Below, one piece after another: positions 6,464 to 15,304 of a stretch of DNA of 25,381 bases. Positions within the stretch are counted from its first letter, which is position 1; every line of letters begins with the position of its first letter. The stretch comes from G020348385 sp964580235 (GTDB taxonomy: Bacteria; Acidobacteriota; Aminicenantia; Aminicenantales; Aminicenantaceae): positions 1 through 25,381 of the forward strand of contig CAZOJY010000044.1 of assembly GCA_964580235.1 (NCBI GenBank), written 5' to 3'. Made by a program: the position numbers and the translations under genes. The notes under the pieces were generated by a model that saw only the letters and a program-made list of their open reading frames with translations, was not told where the DNA came from and ran no database searches.

Positions 6464-6724
6464 ATGAATTGTCCTGTATTTTTAAAATATAAAGATAGGA
6501 TAAACAGATTGACCCGATCCGTGAACGGACGCAAGGTTTTAGCGAAAAAAGTGGATGACGCTTTTGAATTAATAGAAATAATAAATATCCTTGCCAACTG
6601 TCCTAGATTCGAGGAAGTCAATGACGATTGTTTAGCCTGCCGTTTCGTCCTGAATTTAAGACATGAAATTGCAAAGATAATCATAGAGGCAACGGAATCG
6701 GCCATTTCTGAGACGATGTTTTAG
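6464..6724 (+). CDS. Four-cysteine protein of unknown function, 86 residues
   Basis: The start at ATG 6464 is set by AGGAG six bases upstream. A longer frame from 6395 overlaps the preceding gene and lacks such a site. The protein is mostly helical with cysteines C3, C46, C56 and C59 arranged as MNCP, NCP and CLAC. A CxxC pair plus two Cys-Pro motifs suggests zinc or iron-sulfur binding, or a redox switch, but I do not recognise the family. It is co-transcribed with the mini winged helix from the sigma-54 promoter. It could be the metal- or redox-sensing partner of that protein, or the functional output of the NtrBC-like system. Both ideas are inference. Confidence 0.75.
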   Translation: MNCPVFLKYKDRINRLTRSVNGRKVLAKKVDDAFELIEIINILANCPRFEEVNDDCLACRFVLNLRHEIAKIIIEATESAISETMF

Positions 6725-6782
6725 CCTGCCTGTATCTATTTTGGACCCATAATATCCAATCCCTCATCTAAGAGATAAAAAA

Positions 6783-9194
6783 ATGGAGGATAAAAGCAGA
6801 ACCAAGAAACAACTTTTGGCTGAATTAAGAGAATTACGCCTCAGATTTGCCGAATTGGAAAAATCAGAGTCTTCCCGTTCCTCGAGAGAAGCAAAAGGAG
6901 AGCTGGTTGGAACTGCTATTGTAAGAGATATCACCGAACATAAGCAGAGAGAGGAGGCGATAAAAGACTCGGAAGAACGCTTGAGAATATTATTTGAATA
7001 CGCCCCTGATGCGTACTACCTGAACGATTTAAAAGGCAATTTTATCGACGGCAACAGGGCCGCTGAAAAAATTACCGGCTACAAAAGAGAGGAGCTGATC
7101 GGGGGAAATTTTCTGAAATTGAAGCTTCTCGATCCTCAAGATTCCCTTAAAGCTGCTTCCCTTTTAGCCAAAAACCTGATGGGGAAACCCACTGAGCCCG
7201 AAGAATTTGTCCTGAAAAGAAAAAATGGCACAAGAGTTCCTGTTGAAATCAAGACATTTCCAATAAAGATCAAAGGTAAGGCTGTCGTCCTTGGAATAGC
7301 CCGCGACATCAGCAGGCGTAAAAAGGCAGAAGAGAAGCTGAAACTGGAGAGGGCCTACATCGACCAGTTGTTTGAGAGTTCTCAGGAAGCGATCGTGATG
7401 GCGGATAAGAACGGCCAGGTGATGCGCTCGAATGATGAGTTCATAAGCTTATTTGGATTTTCCTCCAATAATGAAGTTGTAGGGAAGCATGTGGACGATC
7501 TCATAGTTCCCGATGATTTGCGTGAAATCGCCAAATCTATCACGAATAATGTGAGGATGGGCGACACGGTCTCCCTGGAAACAGTTCGCCAGCGCAAGGA
7601 TGGAAAGCTGATCGATGTATCTGTTCTTGCATCGCCAATTGAGGTTGGTGACAAATTGCTGGGTGTATACGGCATATACAGGGATATCTCCGAGCGCAAA
7701 AAATGGGAAAAAAAACTCAGAGAATCAGCGGTCTATCTTAATATTATGGGTGATGTTCTGATAGTTTGTGACCCAGAGTTGAGAGTGGTCAAAGTCAATA
7801 AGGCTTTTTCAAATCTGTGGGGATACACTCCCAATGAAGTTCTTGGAAAGCCAGTATTTGAATTGTTTAAAAAGGGAGAGTTGGCAAAACACAGAAGGGA
7901 GATGGAGAAGGCCGTAAGAGAAGGCGGCGTCAGAGCATTTGAAACGATTGCATTAACAAAAGAAAAAAAAGAGATTGATGTGTCTATTACTGGAACAGTG
8001 TTAAAGGATAAAAAAGGAAAACTGCTTAATTTTACTGCACTATTCCACGATATAACGGAACGTAAGCATGCAGAAAAGATACAGTCATCCCTATATAAAA
8101 TTTCAGAGGCAACAAATAAGACAAGAAATCTTGATGATCTCTTTAATGAAATTCATAGAATAGTCGGAGAACTCATGCCTTCAGAGAATTTTTATATTGC
8201 TCTTTATGATTCTGTTGATGACACAGTCAGTTTCCCTTATTTTGTTGATGAACTCCAAAAATCTCTTCCTCCAAGAAAGAGCGGCAAAGGGCTTACAGAA
8301 TATGTCATTCGTACAGGAAAGCCTCTACTGGCTCCATTTGGAGTGTTCAAGGAGCTTAAGAAGAAAGGTGAAGTTGAATTAACAGGGGATCCCTGGATTT
8401 ATTGGTTGGGTGTTCCTCTGAAGATTCGGGGGAAGACGATCGGCGTGCTTACTCTTCAAAGTTATTCTGAAGACCTCAAATATGGAGAGCGTGAAAAGAA
8501 TATTCTCATGTTCGTTTCCACACAAGTGGCAATGGCAATCGAACGCAAGCGGGCCGAGGAAGAGCTCAGAACCTCCCTCAAGGAAAAGGAAGTGCTGCTC
8601 AAGGAAATTCACCACAGAGTCAAAAACAATTTGCAGGTTATCAGCAGTTTGCTCCTTCTCCAGTCCAAACAAATCAAAGGCAAAAAAAATATCGAACTGT
8701 TCAAAGAGAGCCAGAACCGTGTTAAATCCATGGCTCTCATCCACGAAAAGCTTTACCAGTCTCAGGACCTTGCGAGCATCGATTTCAGAGAGTATCTCAA
8801 TACTCTGATCGTTGGATTGTTCCGGTCCTATCAAGCCCGCTCGGGTCATATCGATCTCAAACTGGATGTGGATGATATCTCTTTGGGCGTTGATACTGCA
8901 ATTCCCTGCGGATTGATCATAAATGAGCTTGTCTCAAATTCTTTAAAACATGCATTTCCGAACGGCCATGAAGGTGAAGTCAGGGTAGCTCTCCATCCCA
9001 TCAATAAAAAGGATGTTGAATTGGTGATCAGCGATAATGGAGTTGGGATACCAAAAGACCTGGACTTCAGGCAGACAAACTCATTAGGCTTGCATTTGGT
9101 GACGATTCTTGCGGAAGATCAGCTGGACGGTGAGATTAAACTTTCCAGAGATAAGGGGACAGAATTTCGGCTCAAGTTAAGAGGAGTGAAATAG
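6783..9194 (+). CDS. Soluble PAS-PAS-PAS-GAF histidine kinase (HisKA_2 type)
   Basis: An 803-residue cytoplasmic kinase. After a coiled coil (1-38) comes a lone PAS ending (41-57, GTAIVRDITEHKQREE) with no PAS core. The remaining order is PAS 1 (about 65-183), PAS 2 (about 190-308), PAS 3 (about 312-430), GAF (about 437-588), HisKA_2 with KEIHHRVKNNLQ (H610/H611) and HATPase_c with N714, N719, G1 DNGVGI (751-756) and a short SLGL motif (767-770). HisKA_2 kinases often act on stand-alone or REC-containing partners. The stop overlaps the start of the REC-GGDEF gene by one base, making that protein the likely target. AAGAG about eight bases upstream supports the ATG. Confidence 0.93.
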   Translation: MEDKSRTKKQLLAELRELRLRFAELEKSESSRSSREAKGELVGTAIVRDITEHKQREEAIKDSEERLRILFEYAPDAYYLNDLKGNFIDGNRAAEKITGYKREELIGGNFLKLKLLDPQDSLKAASLLAKNLMGKPTEPEEFVLKRKNGTRVPVEIKTFPIKIKGKAVVLGIARDISRRKKAEEKLKLERAYIDQLFESSQEAIVMADKNGQVMRSNDEFISLFGFSSNNEVVGKHVDDLIVPDDLREIAKSITNNVRMGDTVSLETVRQRKDGKLIDVSVLASPIEVGDKLLGVYGIYRDISERKKWEKKLRESAVYLNIMGDVLIVCDPELRVVKVNKAFSNLWGYTPNEVLGKPVFELFKKGELAKHRREMEKAVREGGVRAFETIALTKEKKEIDVSITGTVLKDKKGKLLNFTALFHDITERKHAEKIQSSLYKISEATNKTRNLDDLFNEIHRIVGELMPSENFYIALYDSVDDTVSFPYFVDELQKSLPPRKSGKGLTEYVIRTGKPLLAPFGVFKELKKKGEVELTGDPWIYWLGVPLKIRGKTIGVLTLQSYSEDLKYGEREKNILMFVSTQVAMAIERKRAEEELRTSLKEKEVLLKEIHHRVKNNLQVISSLLLLQSKQIKGKKNIELFKESQNRVKSMALIHEKLYQSQDLASIDFREYLNTLIVGLFRSYQARSGHIDLKLDVDDISLGVDTAIPCGLIINELVSNSLKHAFPNGHEGEVRVALHPINKKDVELVISDNGVGIPKDLDFRQTNSLGLHLVTILAEDQLDGEIKLSRDKGTEFRLKLRGVK

Positions 9195-10252
9195 TGTCCG
9201 GTCCAAACGCCAATATCCTGATTATCGACGACGACAAAGATACCCGAATAGGCCTGAGGAAAATCCTCGGAGAGAAGGACTATAGAATAGAAACAGCCGG
9301 AACCGGCCAAGAAGCCCTCAAAAAGGCAGAAGAGAAATTCTTCGACTTGGCTCTGCTCGATATCAAACTTCCTGACATGGAAGGGACAAAATTACTGACG
9401 GCTTTAAGGAAAATCCATCCTTACATTGAGGTCATCATAGTTACCGGCTACGCCTCCCTGGAAAACAGCATGCGGGCTTTGAACGGGGGGGCATCAGCAT
9501 ATATGACTAAGCCTGTTAAATTGAAGGAGTTATTTGCGACGATCAAAAAGCTCTTAAAAAAACAGCATTCAACAGCAGAAAACAGGAAACTGCTTCGGGC
9601 GGTCAAAAGAGAACTGAATGGGGATGGGCATTCAGAAGAAAAAATCCTGTGCATGGCCACTCACGATGCTCTCACAGGCCTGCCGAATCGTATTCTATTC
9701 CATGATCGGATCACAATTGAGCTCGCCCATGCGAAACGAAACAAGAAAAAACTGGCCGTGATGCTGATAGATCTTGATCATTTCAAGAACGTTAATGATG
9801 CATTGGGGCACCATGCCGGAGATAAATTGCTGATACTGGCGGGGAAAAGGCTTTTAAAATATCTTCGAAGGACCGATACCGTAGCGCGGATAGGAGGTGA
9901 TGAATTCCTGCTATTGATCCCGGATATCTCCAAAATAGGCTCTGTATACATGGTTGCTGACAAAGTCCTAGAGGCTTTCCGCAAACCATTTTTTATGGAT
10001 GGCCAAAAAATCTACATCACCGCCAGCATAGGGATCTCTATGTATCCTAAGGATGGATGTGTTCCCGATAGGCTGATAAAAAGGGCAGATATGGCCATGT
10101 ACAAAGCGAAAGAACAGGGCCGCAACAATTGCCGGTACTATTGTGCTGGGAGAAGTACAAAAAAACGAGATAAGGACCATCCTGATAAAAAATGGCAATA
10201 TCAGTTAGTGCGCAGCCACATTTTACCGCTTCTCCGCTCCCGGCTGCCTTAA
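9194..10252 (+). CDS. Response regulator diguanylate cyclase (REC-GGDEF)
   Basis: A 352-residue protein starting with GTG, seven bases after GAGGAG and overlapping the kinase stop by one base. The receiver (5-120) has D13-D14, phospho-site D56, T84 and K106. The GGDEF domain (about 153-315) has LTGLPNR at its start, the metal aspartate in IDLDHFKN, the intact signature RIGGDEF (GGDEF at 234-238) and an RxxD inhibitory I-site (R225-D228) exactly five residues before it. It should make c-di-GMP from two GTP when phosphorylated, with product feedback. The resemblance to PleD or WspR is in domain logic only. The translationally coupled HisKA_2 kinase is the likely donor. Confidence 0.94.
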   Translation: MSGPNANILIIDDDKDTRIGLRKILGEKDYRIETAGTGQEALKKAEEKFFDLALLDIKLPDMEGTKLLTALRKIHPYIEVIIVTGYASLENSMRALNGGASAYMTKPVKLKELFATIKKLLKKQHSTAENRKLLRAVKRELNGDGHSEEKILCMATHDALTGLPNRILFHDRITIELAHAKRNKKKLAVMLIDLDHFKNVNDALGHHAGDKLLILAGKRLLKYLRRTDTVARIGGDEFLLLIPDISKIGSVYMVADKVLEAFRKPFFMDGQKIYITASIGISMYPKDGCVPDRLIKRADMAMYKAKEQGRNNCRYYCAGRSTKKRDKDHPDKKWQYQLVRSHILPLLRSRLP

Positions 10253-10273
10253 GATTTTCCTGACAAACAGGGC

Positions 10274-11401
10274 ATGAATCAAGATATGTCCAACATGCAC
10301 AATAAAATCGATACAATCAAAACATCAGAATCTGAATTAAAAAAAACGGATGAGATGTTCAGGAGCATGGCTTCCTTAGTAAAAGACGCTATTATTGTGC
10401 TGGATAATGACGGAAATATTTCTTTCTGGAATAAGGCGGCAAAAAGAATATTTGGATACTTAAACAGAGAAGCACTCGGGAAGGAGTGCCACTTGCTGCT
10501 TGGGCCTGAGTGCTTCTACGAGGATTACAGAAAAGGATTTTCCAAGTTCAAAGGGTCAGGGAAAGGACCTGTGATCGGCAAAACCCTCGAATTGACGGCT
10601 GTGAAAAAAAATGGAACCGAGTTTCCGATAGAGTTATCTGTTTCTGCCGTAAAACTGAAAGGAACATGGAATGCCATAGGGATAATAAGAGATATCACCG
10701 AACGTAAGGAGATGCAAGAGAAGCTGGTACGGCAGGAAAAACTTGCCGCGATGGGACAGTTGGCCGGTGGCGTAGCTCATGAGCTGCGCAATCCCCTGGG
10801 TGCTATCAAAAATGCCGCCTTTTTTCTCAATATGGCATTGGAAAAACCTAATCCAGAAATAAAGGAGACGCTTGAAATGCTGGAGAAGGAAGCTGCCATA
10901 TCCGAGGGGATCATCAGAAGCCTCCTCGGTTTTGCTCGTCCTAAGCCTCCTGTGCAGCATAAAGTTGATGTCAATGAAGTTATCGATGAAGTGCTGTCAC
11001 GAAACGCCATACCTCAGAGGATCAATGTGGTCATCCGGTTAACCAAAACTATGCCGTCTGTAATGGCTGATCCTGAACAGCTCTCCCAAATCTTTAGAAA
11101 CCTTATCCTCAATGCTGTTCAAGCCATGCCTGAAGGCGGGGATTTAACCATTAAATCTAAATTAGACAGGTCGAAGCGGGCAGAAATATCCTTTACAGAC
11201 ACAGGTAAGGGTATACCCGAAGAAATCATCGGAAAGCTTTTCGAACCGCTTTTTACCACTAAAGCCAAAGGAATTGGTTTAGGATTGGCTGTAACAAAAA
11301 CTTTGGTTGAAGCGCATGGAGGAACCGTAGAGGCAAAGAGCGAAGCTGGAAAGGGGAGTACATTTACAGTTAAACTCTCGACAAGTTCCAATCCCGGTTA
11401 A
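10274..11401 (+). CDS. Soluble PAS histidine kinase
   Basis: A 375-residue kinase with one PAS domain (about 22-143, ending IIRDITERKEM), HisKA with H169 in GVAHELRNPLG and HATPase_c with N276-N280, G1 DTGKGI (309-314) and G2 GIGLGL (333-338). No membrane helix is seen. It starts 21 bases after the diguanylate cyclase gene, so it belongs to the same operon and could also feed that receiver. Its HisKA-HATPase core is close to that of the 13736-15304 hybrid kinase (HELRNP-G-IKNAA, LLEKEA, LNAVQAMP-GGDL, FTTKAKGIGLGLA), a clear local duplication. The receiver is fused in that copy and absent here. Confidence 0.92.
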   Translation: MNQDMSNMHNKIDTIKTSESELKKTDEMFRSMASLVKDAIIVLDNDGNISFWNKAAKRIFGYLNREALGKECHLLLGPECFYEDYRKGFSKFKGSGKGPVIGKTLELTAVKKNGTEFPIELSVSAVKLKGTWNAIGIIRDITERKEMQEKLVRQEKLAAMGQLAGGVAHELRNPLGAIKNAAFFLNMALEKPNPEIKETLEMLEKEAAISEGIIRSLLGFARPKPPVQHKVDVNEVIDEVLSRNAIPQRINVVIRLTKTMPSVMADPEQLSQIFRNLILNAVQAMPEGGDLTIKSKLDRSKRAEISFTDTGKGIPEEIIGKLFEPLFTTKAKGIGLGLAVTKTLVEAHGGTVEAKSEAGKGSTFTVKLSTSSNPG

Positions 11402-11513
11402 CACTGAAACACAAAGGCTTTGCTGCCTCTGTCGCCAAAGTTGGGCCAGAAGCCATCACTGTGATCCGGAAAAAGCGCTTCTATTCCATCTTTACGGACA
11501 TCAAAATAGCAAC

Positions 11514-13268
11514 ATGAGAATCGAATACAAAATTATTGCTGTGGCAGCTCTGCTGGGATTAGTTAGCTGGATGATACCGAGTCTTTTGGATTGTCACGAA
11601 TTATACATGCGGGCATCGGTCTTTGTGAGTTTTTTAATATTTGGCATCGTCGCATCAAGAATCTTGGCCCGCCGAAGGGAGATGGAAAGAGGACATCTTC
11701 AGGCAGAGCGCAAGTACAGAACACTGATCGAAAATCTCCCGCAGAAAATTTTTTTAAAAGACCAGAAGTCGATTTATATCTCATGCAATAGAAATTATGC
11801 CCGGGATTTAAAAATCAAGCCCCATGACATCGCTGGAAAGACAGATTACGATTTTTTTCCAAAAGAGCTGGCGGATAAATATCGAGCAGAGGAACAAAGA
11901 ATATTAGAAATGGGAAATCCAAGAGAGAGAGAAGAGAGAGTTGTCCGAAATGGAGAAGAAGCCTGGATTCATGTGATTAAAGCTCCAGTGAAGGACGAAA
12001 ATGGCAATTATATTGGTATTCTCGGCATTTCCCTGGATATCACAGAGATCAAAAGGAAGGCAAATCTCCTCAAAGACAGGGAGCAACGTCTAAAAGAGAC
12101 AGAGTCTATCGGCCAAATTGGAAATTGGGAATGGAACATCGAAACAAATGAGTGGCTTTGGTCTGATGAAATTTACAGGATTTTTGGCTTAAATCCCAGG
12201 GAATTTGGGGCAAATCTCGAGGGTTTTTTAAAATCCGTTCATCCGGAAGACAGAGATATGGTTAAGAATTCCATTGATGGTGCCCTTTACAGGAAAAAGC
12301 CTTATTCGATAGGCCATCGTATAGTTTTACCGGATGGATCGGTGCGTGAAGTCCATGAGAATGCAAAAGTCTTTTTCAATGATATAGGCAAGCCCATCAG
12401 GATGTTGGGCACGGTCCAGGATCTCACCGAGCGCAAAAAGACGGAGGAAGAATTAAAAAAGCACCAAGATCATTTTGAAGAGTTGGTAAAGGAGCACACC
12501 GCTGGAATTGAAGATTTGAATATCCAACTCAAAAAAGAGCTTGCCGAACGAAAACGGACTGAGGAGAAGTTGAAACAGAGCCTGGAAGAATTAGAGCGTT
12601 CCAATAAAGACCTCGAGCAGTTTGCCTATGCGGCCTCCCATGATATGCAGGAGCCGTTGCGTATGGTCGCCAGTTATACTCAGCTGCTGGAAAAGCGCTA
12701 CAAAGATAATCTCGATAACGATGCCAAAGATTTTATCAAATATGCTTCAGATGGAGCGACAAGAATGCAGAAGCTCATAAACGGCCTGCTGTCGTATTCC
12801 CGAATACAAACTCGCGGTAAGCCGTTTAGGCCAATAGATTGTGCATCTGTTGTCGATCAGGCTATTGCAAATCTTCAAATTCACATAGAGGAGACTCAGG
12901 CCATTATCGAAAGAGATGATCTGCCTACCGTAGATGCTGATGAAATGCAGCTCATCAGACTCTTTCAGAATTTGATCGATAATGCATTGAAGTTTCATGG
13001 GACCGAAGTGCCCCGGATTCAAATTTCTGCCTCCCATCTGGGGAATAAATGGATGCTTTCAGTCAGCGACAATGGAATCGGCATCGATTCAAAATACAAG
13101 GATCGTATTTTTATTATTTTTCAACGTTTGCACGGGGAAGAAGAATATCCTGGAACGGGAATGGGGCTGGCAATCTGCAAAAGGATTGTGGAACGGCATG
13201 GAGGGCAGATTTGGATAGATTCGGATCCAGGGAAAGGATCAACATTCTATTTTACCATCCCTGCGTGA
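11514..13268 (+). CDS. Membrane-anchored PAS-PAS histidine kinase
   Basis: A 584-residue kinase. Two hydrophobic helices (about 5-22 and 34-51) are joined by only about a dozen residues, so the protein is anchored in the membrane without a real extracytoplasmic sensor. PAS 1 (about 64-182) and PAS 2 (about 192-308, ending TVQDLTERKKT) are followed by a long coiled coil (310-368). HisKA has H376 in ASHDMQEPLR, and HATPase_c has N486-N490, G1 DNGIGI (519-524) and G2 GTGMGL (547-552). The SHD-QEPLR H-box and FQRLH motif belong to the phytochrome-like kinase group. The next gene encodes an Rcp1-type receiver, the usual partner of that group. There is no GAF or PHY domain, so it is not a phytochrome. 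The ATG lacks an obvious ribosome site. Confidence 0.92.
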   Translation: MRIEYKIIAVAALLGLVSWMIPSLLDCHELYMRASVFVSFLIFGIVASRILARRREMERGHLQAERKYRTLIENLPQKIFLKDQKSIYISCNRNYARDLKIKPHDIAGKTDYDFFPKELADKYRAEEQRILEMGNPREREERVVRNGEEAWIHVIKAPVKDENGNYIGILGISLDITEIKRKANLLKDREQRLKETESIGQIGNWEWNIETNEWLWSDEIYRIFGLNPREFGANLEGFLKSVHPEDRDMVKNSIDGALYRKKPYSIGHRIVLPDGSVREVHENAKVFFNDIGKPIRMLGTVQDLTERKKTEEELKKHQDHFEELVKEHTAGIEDLNIQLKKELAERKRTEEKLKQSLEELERSNKDLEQFAYAASHDMQEPLRMVASYTQLLEKRYKDNLDNDAKDFIKYASDGATRMQKLINGLLSYSRIQTRGKPFRPIDCASVVDQAIANLQIHIEETQAIIERDDLPTVDADEMQLIRLFQNLIDNALKFHGTEVPRIQISASHLGNKWMLSVSDNGIGIDSKYKDRIFIIFQRLHGEEEYPGTGMGLAICKRIVERHGGQIWIDSDPGKGSTFYFTIPA

Positions 13269-13283
13269 GGGAGGAAATATGCT

Positions 13284-13736
13284 ATGAGAAATCTCACCTT
13301 AAGTACTCCGATCGAGATTTTGCTGGTAGAGGACAATCCTGCAGACGTGCGCTTGACCGTTGAATCTCTTAAAGAAAGTAAGGTTTGCAATATCCTTCAT
13401 GTCGTCGAAGATGGAGAAGAAGCTATAGCTTTTCTCCGGCGAAAAGGCAAATATGTGAATAAGCCTTATCCAGATCTTATTCTTCTTGATCTAAATCTTC
13501 CAAAGAAAAATGGCCTTGAAGTGTTGGCCGAAATCAAAGGAGATGAAAAGCTGAAAAGAATACCAGTCGTTGTTCTTTCAGCGTCAAAAGCCGAGGAAGA
13601 TATCCACAGGAGTTACGGCCTGCATGCGAACTGTTACATCAGTAAACCCATTGATCTGGATCAGTTCATTCGTGTCATCAATAGTATTGAGAACTTTTGG
13701 TTCACAATCGTGAAGCTTCCGCCGCAGGAAATGTGA
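13284..13736 (+). CDS. Rcp1-like single-domain response regulator
   Basis: A 150-residue receiver with E16-D17, phospho-site D69 (LILLDLNLP), switch residue S99 and K121. The opening EILLVEDNPADVRL, the extended loop before D69 (RRKGKYVNKPYPD) and the C-terminal ENFW segment mark the Rcp1 subgroup, which pairs with phytochrome-like kinases. GGGAGGA lies about eight bases before the ATG. The gene follows the membrane kinase by 15 bases and overlaps the next gene by one base, so it links the kinase at 11514 with the hybrid kinase at 13736. It has no output domain and probably passes on phosphate or acts by protein contact. Confidence 0.92.
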   Translation: MRNLTLSTPIEILLVEDNPADVRLTVESLKESKVCNILHVVEDGEEAIAFLRRKGKYVNKPYPDLILLDLNLPKKNGLEVLAEIKGDEKLKRIPVVVLSASKAEEDIHRSYGLHANCYISKPIDLDQFIRVINSIENFWFTIVKLPPQEM

Positions 13737-15304
13737 TGAGCGATAAAGTCATCAGCGTCCTTTTGATCGAGGATAATCCAGGAGATGTCCGCTTTATTCG
13801 AGAGATGCTGGGAGAAGTTCAAGGTGTCAGCTATGATTTGTACTGTGAAGGACAGCTTCAGCCTGGTTTGAAATTCCTCTCTGAGGACGGGATAGATGTG
13901 GTGCTTCTAGATCTTGGTTTGCCGGACAGCCAGGGTCTTGAGACTTTCTCCAGACTGTGCCTTCAGGCCAAGGATCTTCCGATTGTTATTCTGACTGGAT
14001 TGGAAGATGAAACAACCGCATTGAATGCCGTACAGATGGGAGCACAGGATTATTTGGTAAAGGGAAGCGTAGATGGCCCAACACTTTCTCGCATTATTCG
14101 CTATGCCATAGAACGCAAACGGGCCGAGACCAGGCTCCGGCAGAGTGAGGAACATTATCGTCTTTTGGTCGAAACCATGAATGAAGGATTCATCGAGCTG
14201 GATAAAAACTATCGATTCAGCTATGTGAATGAAGCAATTTGTCGGCTGTTGGCGTACTCACGTGTCGAGATGATAGGTAAACCAGCTTCAAAGTTCTTCG
14301 ATGAGATTAATGGCGAAATATTAAAGGCCAAGTTAGCCGAGTGCAAGAATGGAAAGAGTGAATCATTCGATATTGCGTGGACGCGGAAAGACAGGGATAG
14401 AATCTTCACAATTGTCTCCCAGCGGCCAGTTTTTGATGACAGCGTCGGATTTAAAGGATGCTTTGCTGTCATCACTAACGTCACTCGACTTAAAAAGGTA
14501 ACACAGGAACTGCAGGAATATTCAGGGCAGCTGGAAGAGAGGGTGGAGCAGCGCACTAAAGAGTTGAAGGACGCGCAAAGGGAACTGATTCGCACTGAAA
14601 AGCTAACCATGTTGGGACGGCTGGCGGGGGCTGTGGGCCATGAACTCCGCAATCCCATGGGAGTTATAAAAAACGCCGCCTGCTTCCTTAATATCACACT
14701 TAAAGAACCCGAACCAGAAATATTAGAAACACTTAAATTATTGGAGAAGGAAGCAAATACGTCCGAAAGGATTATCAACAACCTGCTCGATTTTGCTCAT
14801 CCCGAGTGTCCTAAAAAGGAAAAAATTAATGTCAATGATGTTGTTATGGAGGTGCTTTCTAAGTCCACAATTCCAGAGAAAATTAGGAAGAATATTCAAC
14901 TGGATAAATCGCTGCCGGCCATAATGGCCGATCCGAGCCAGCTCTCTCGTATCTTTGAAAACATCCTCCTCAATGCTGTTCAGGCGATGCCTAAGGGTGG
15001 AGATTTGGGAATCACATCTGGCTTGGAGAACACAAAGCTTGTGACCATATCATTCACAGATACAGGGATTGGGATTCCTCAAGAGAATTTAGATAAGCTG
15101 TTCGAGCCGCTATTCACGACCAAAGCAAAAGGAATAGGGCTCGGTTTGGCGCTTGCAAAGACTTTTATTGAGAGACATGGAGGAACCATCGGGGTGGAGA
15201 GTGAGGAAGGAAGAGGGAGTACTTTTAAATTGAATATGCCTGTCGTTTCAAATTTCGAACTCCCGCAGGAAACCGCGCCAAAGCGAAAGGAGCTAATCTC
15301 GTGA
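13736..15304 (+). CDS. Hybrid REC-PAS histidine kinase
   Basis: The start is ATG 13736, which overlaps the preceding stop (TGATG) and follows AGGA. A TTG further upstream at 13697 would lie inside the previous gene. The 522-residue protein begins with a receiver (D13, phospho-site D59, T87, K109). Then come PAS (about 137-252), a coiled coil, HisKA with H302 in AVGHELRNPMG and HATPase_c with N409-N413, G1 DTGIGI (442-447) and G2 GIGLGL (466-471). A receiver at the N terminus means the kinase can itself be controlled by phosphorylation, possibly from the upstream kinase or through the Rcp1-like protein. Its kinase core is a close relative of the 10274-11401 protein. Confidence 0.92.
   Translation: MSDKVISVLLIEDNPGDVRFIREMLGEVQGVSYDLYCEGQLQPGLKFLSEDGIDVVLLDLGLPDSQGLETFSRLCLQAKDLPIVILTGLEDETTALNAVQMGAQDYLVKGSVDGPTLSRIIRYAIERKRAETRLRQSEEHYRLLVETMNEGFIELDKNYRFSYVNEAICRLLAYSRVEMIGKPASKFFDEINGEILKAKLAECKNGKSESFDIAWTRKDRDRIFTIVSQRPVFDDSVGFKGCFAVITNVTRLKKVTQELQEYSGQLEERVEQRTKELKDAQRELIRTEKLTMLGRLAGAVGHELRNPMGVIKNAACFLNITLKEPEPEILETLKLLEKEANTSERIINNLLDFAHPECPKKEKINVNDVVMEVLSKSTIPEKIRKNIQLDKSLPAIMADPSQLSRIFENILLNAVQAMPKGGDLGITSGLENTKLVTISFTDTGIGIPQENLDKLFEPLFTTKAKGIGLGLALAKTFIERHGGTIGVESEEGRGSTFKLNMPVVSNFELPQETAPKRKELIS

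Noticed and set aside
6741..6759. TTGGA-N9-TCCAA inverted repeat as terminator of the small operon
   Set aside because: The five-pair stem has a long loop and no following T-run, so it is too weak to call. Read-through into the kinase gene remains possible.
8379..8849. 156-codon minus-strand open frame
   Set aside because: Opposite the GAF and HisKA_2 part of the 6783-9194 kinase. It is a mirror of a conserved coding region with no ribosome site.
11402..11513. CAAAGGCTTTG inverted repeat in the 112-base gap before the membrane kinase
   Set aside because: It leaves too little loop and has no T-run, and nothing else of note is visible in the gap.
13697..13735. Earlier start for the REC-PAS kinase
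   Set aside because: It needs a TTG inside the preceding gene. ATG 13736 has a ribosome site and the typical one-base stop/start overlap.
14221..14781. 186-codon minus-strand open frame, with similar ones at 16893-17336 and 17113-17673
   Set aside because: All are antisense to PAS and kinase domains with clear motifs on the + strand. Their Ser/Leu/Phe-rich composition is typical of antisense shadows.
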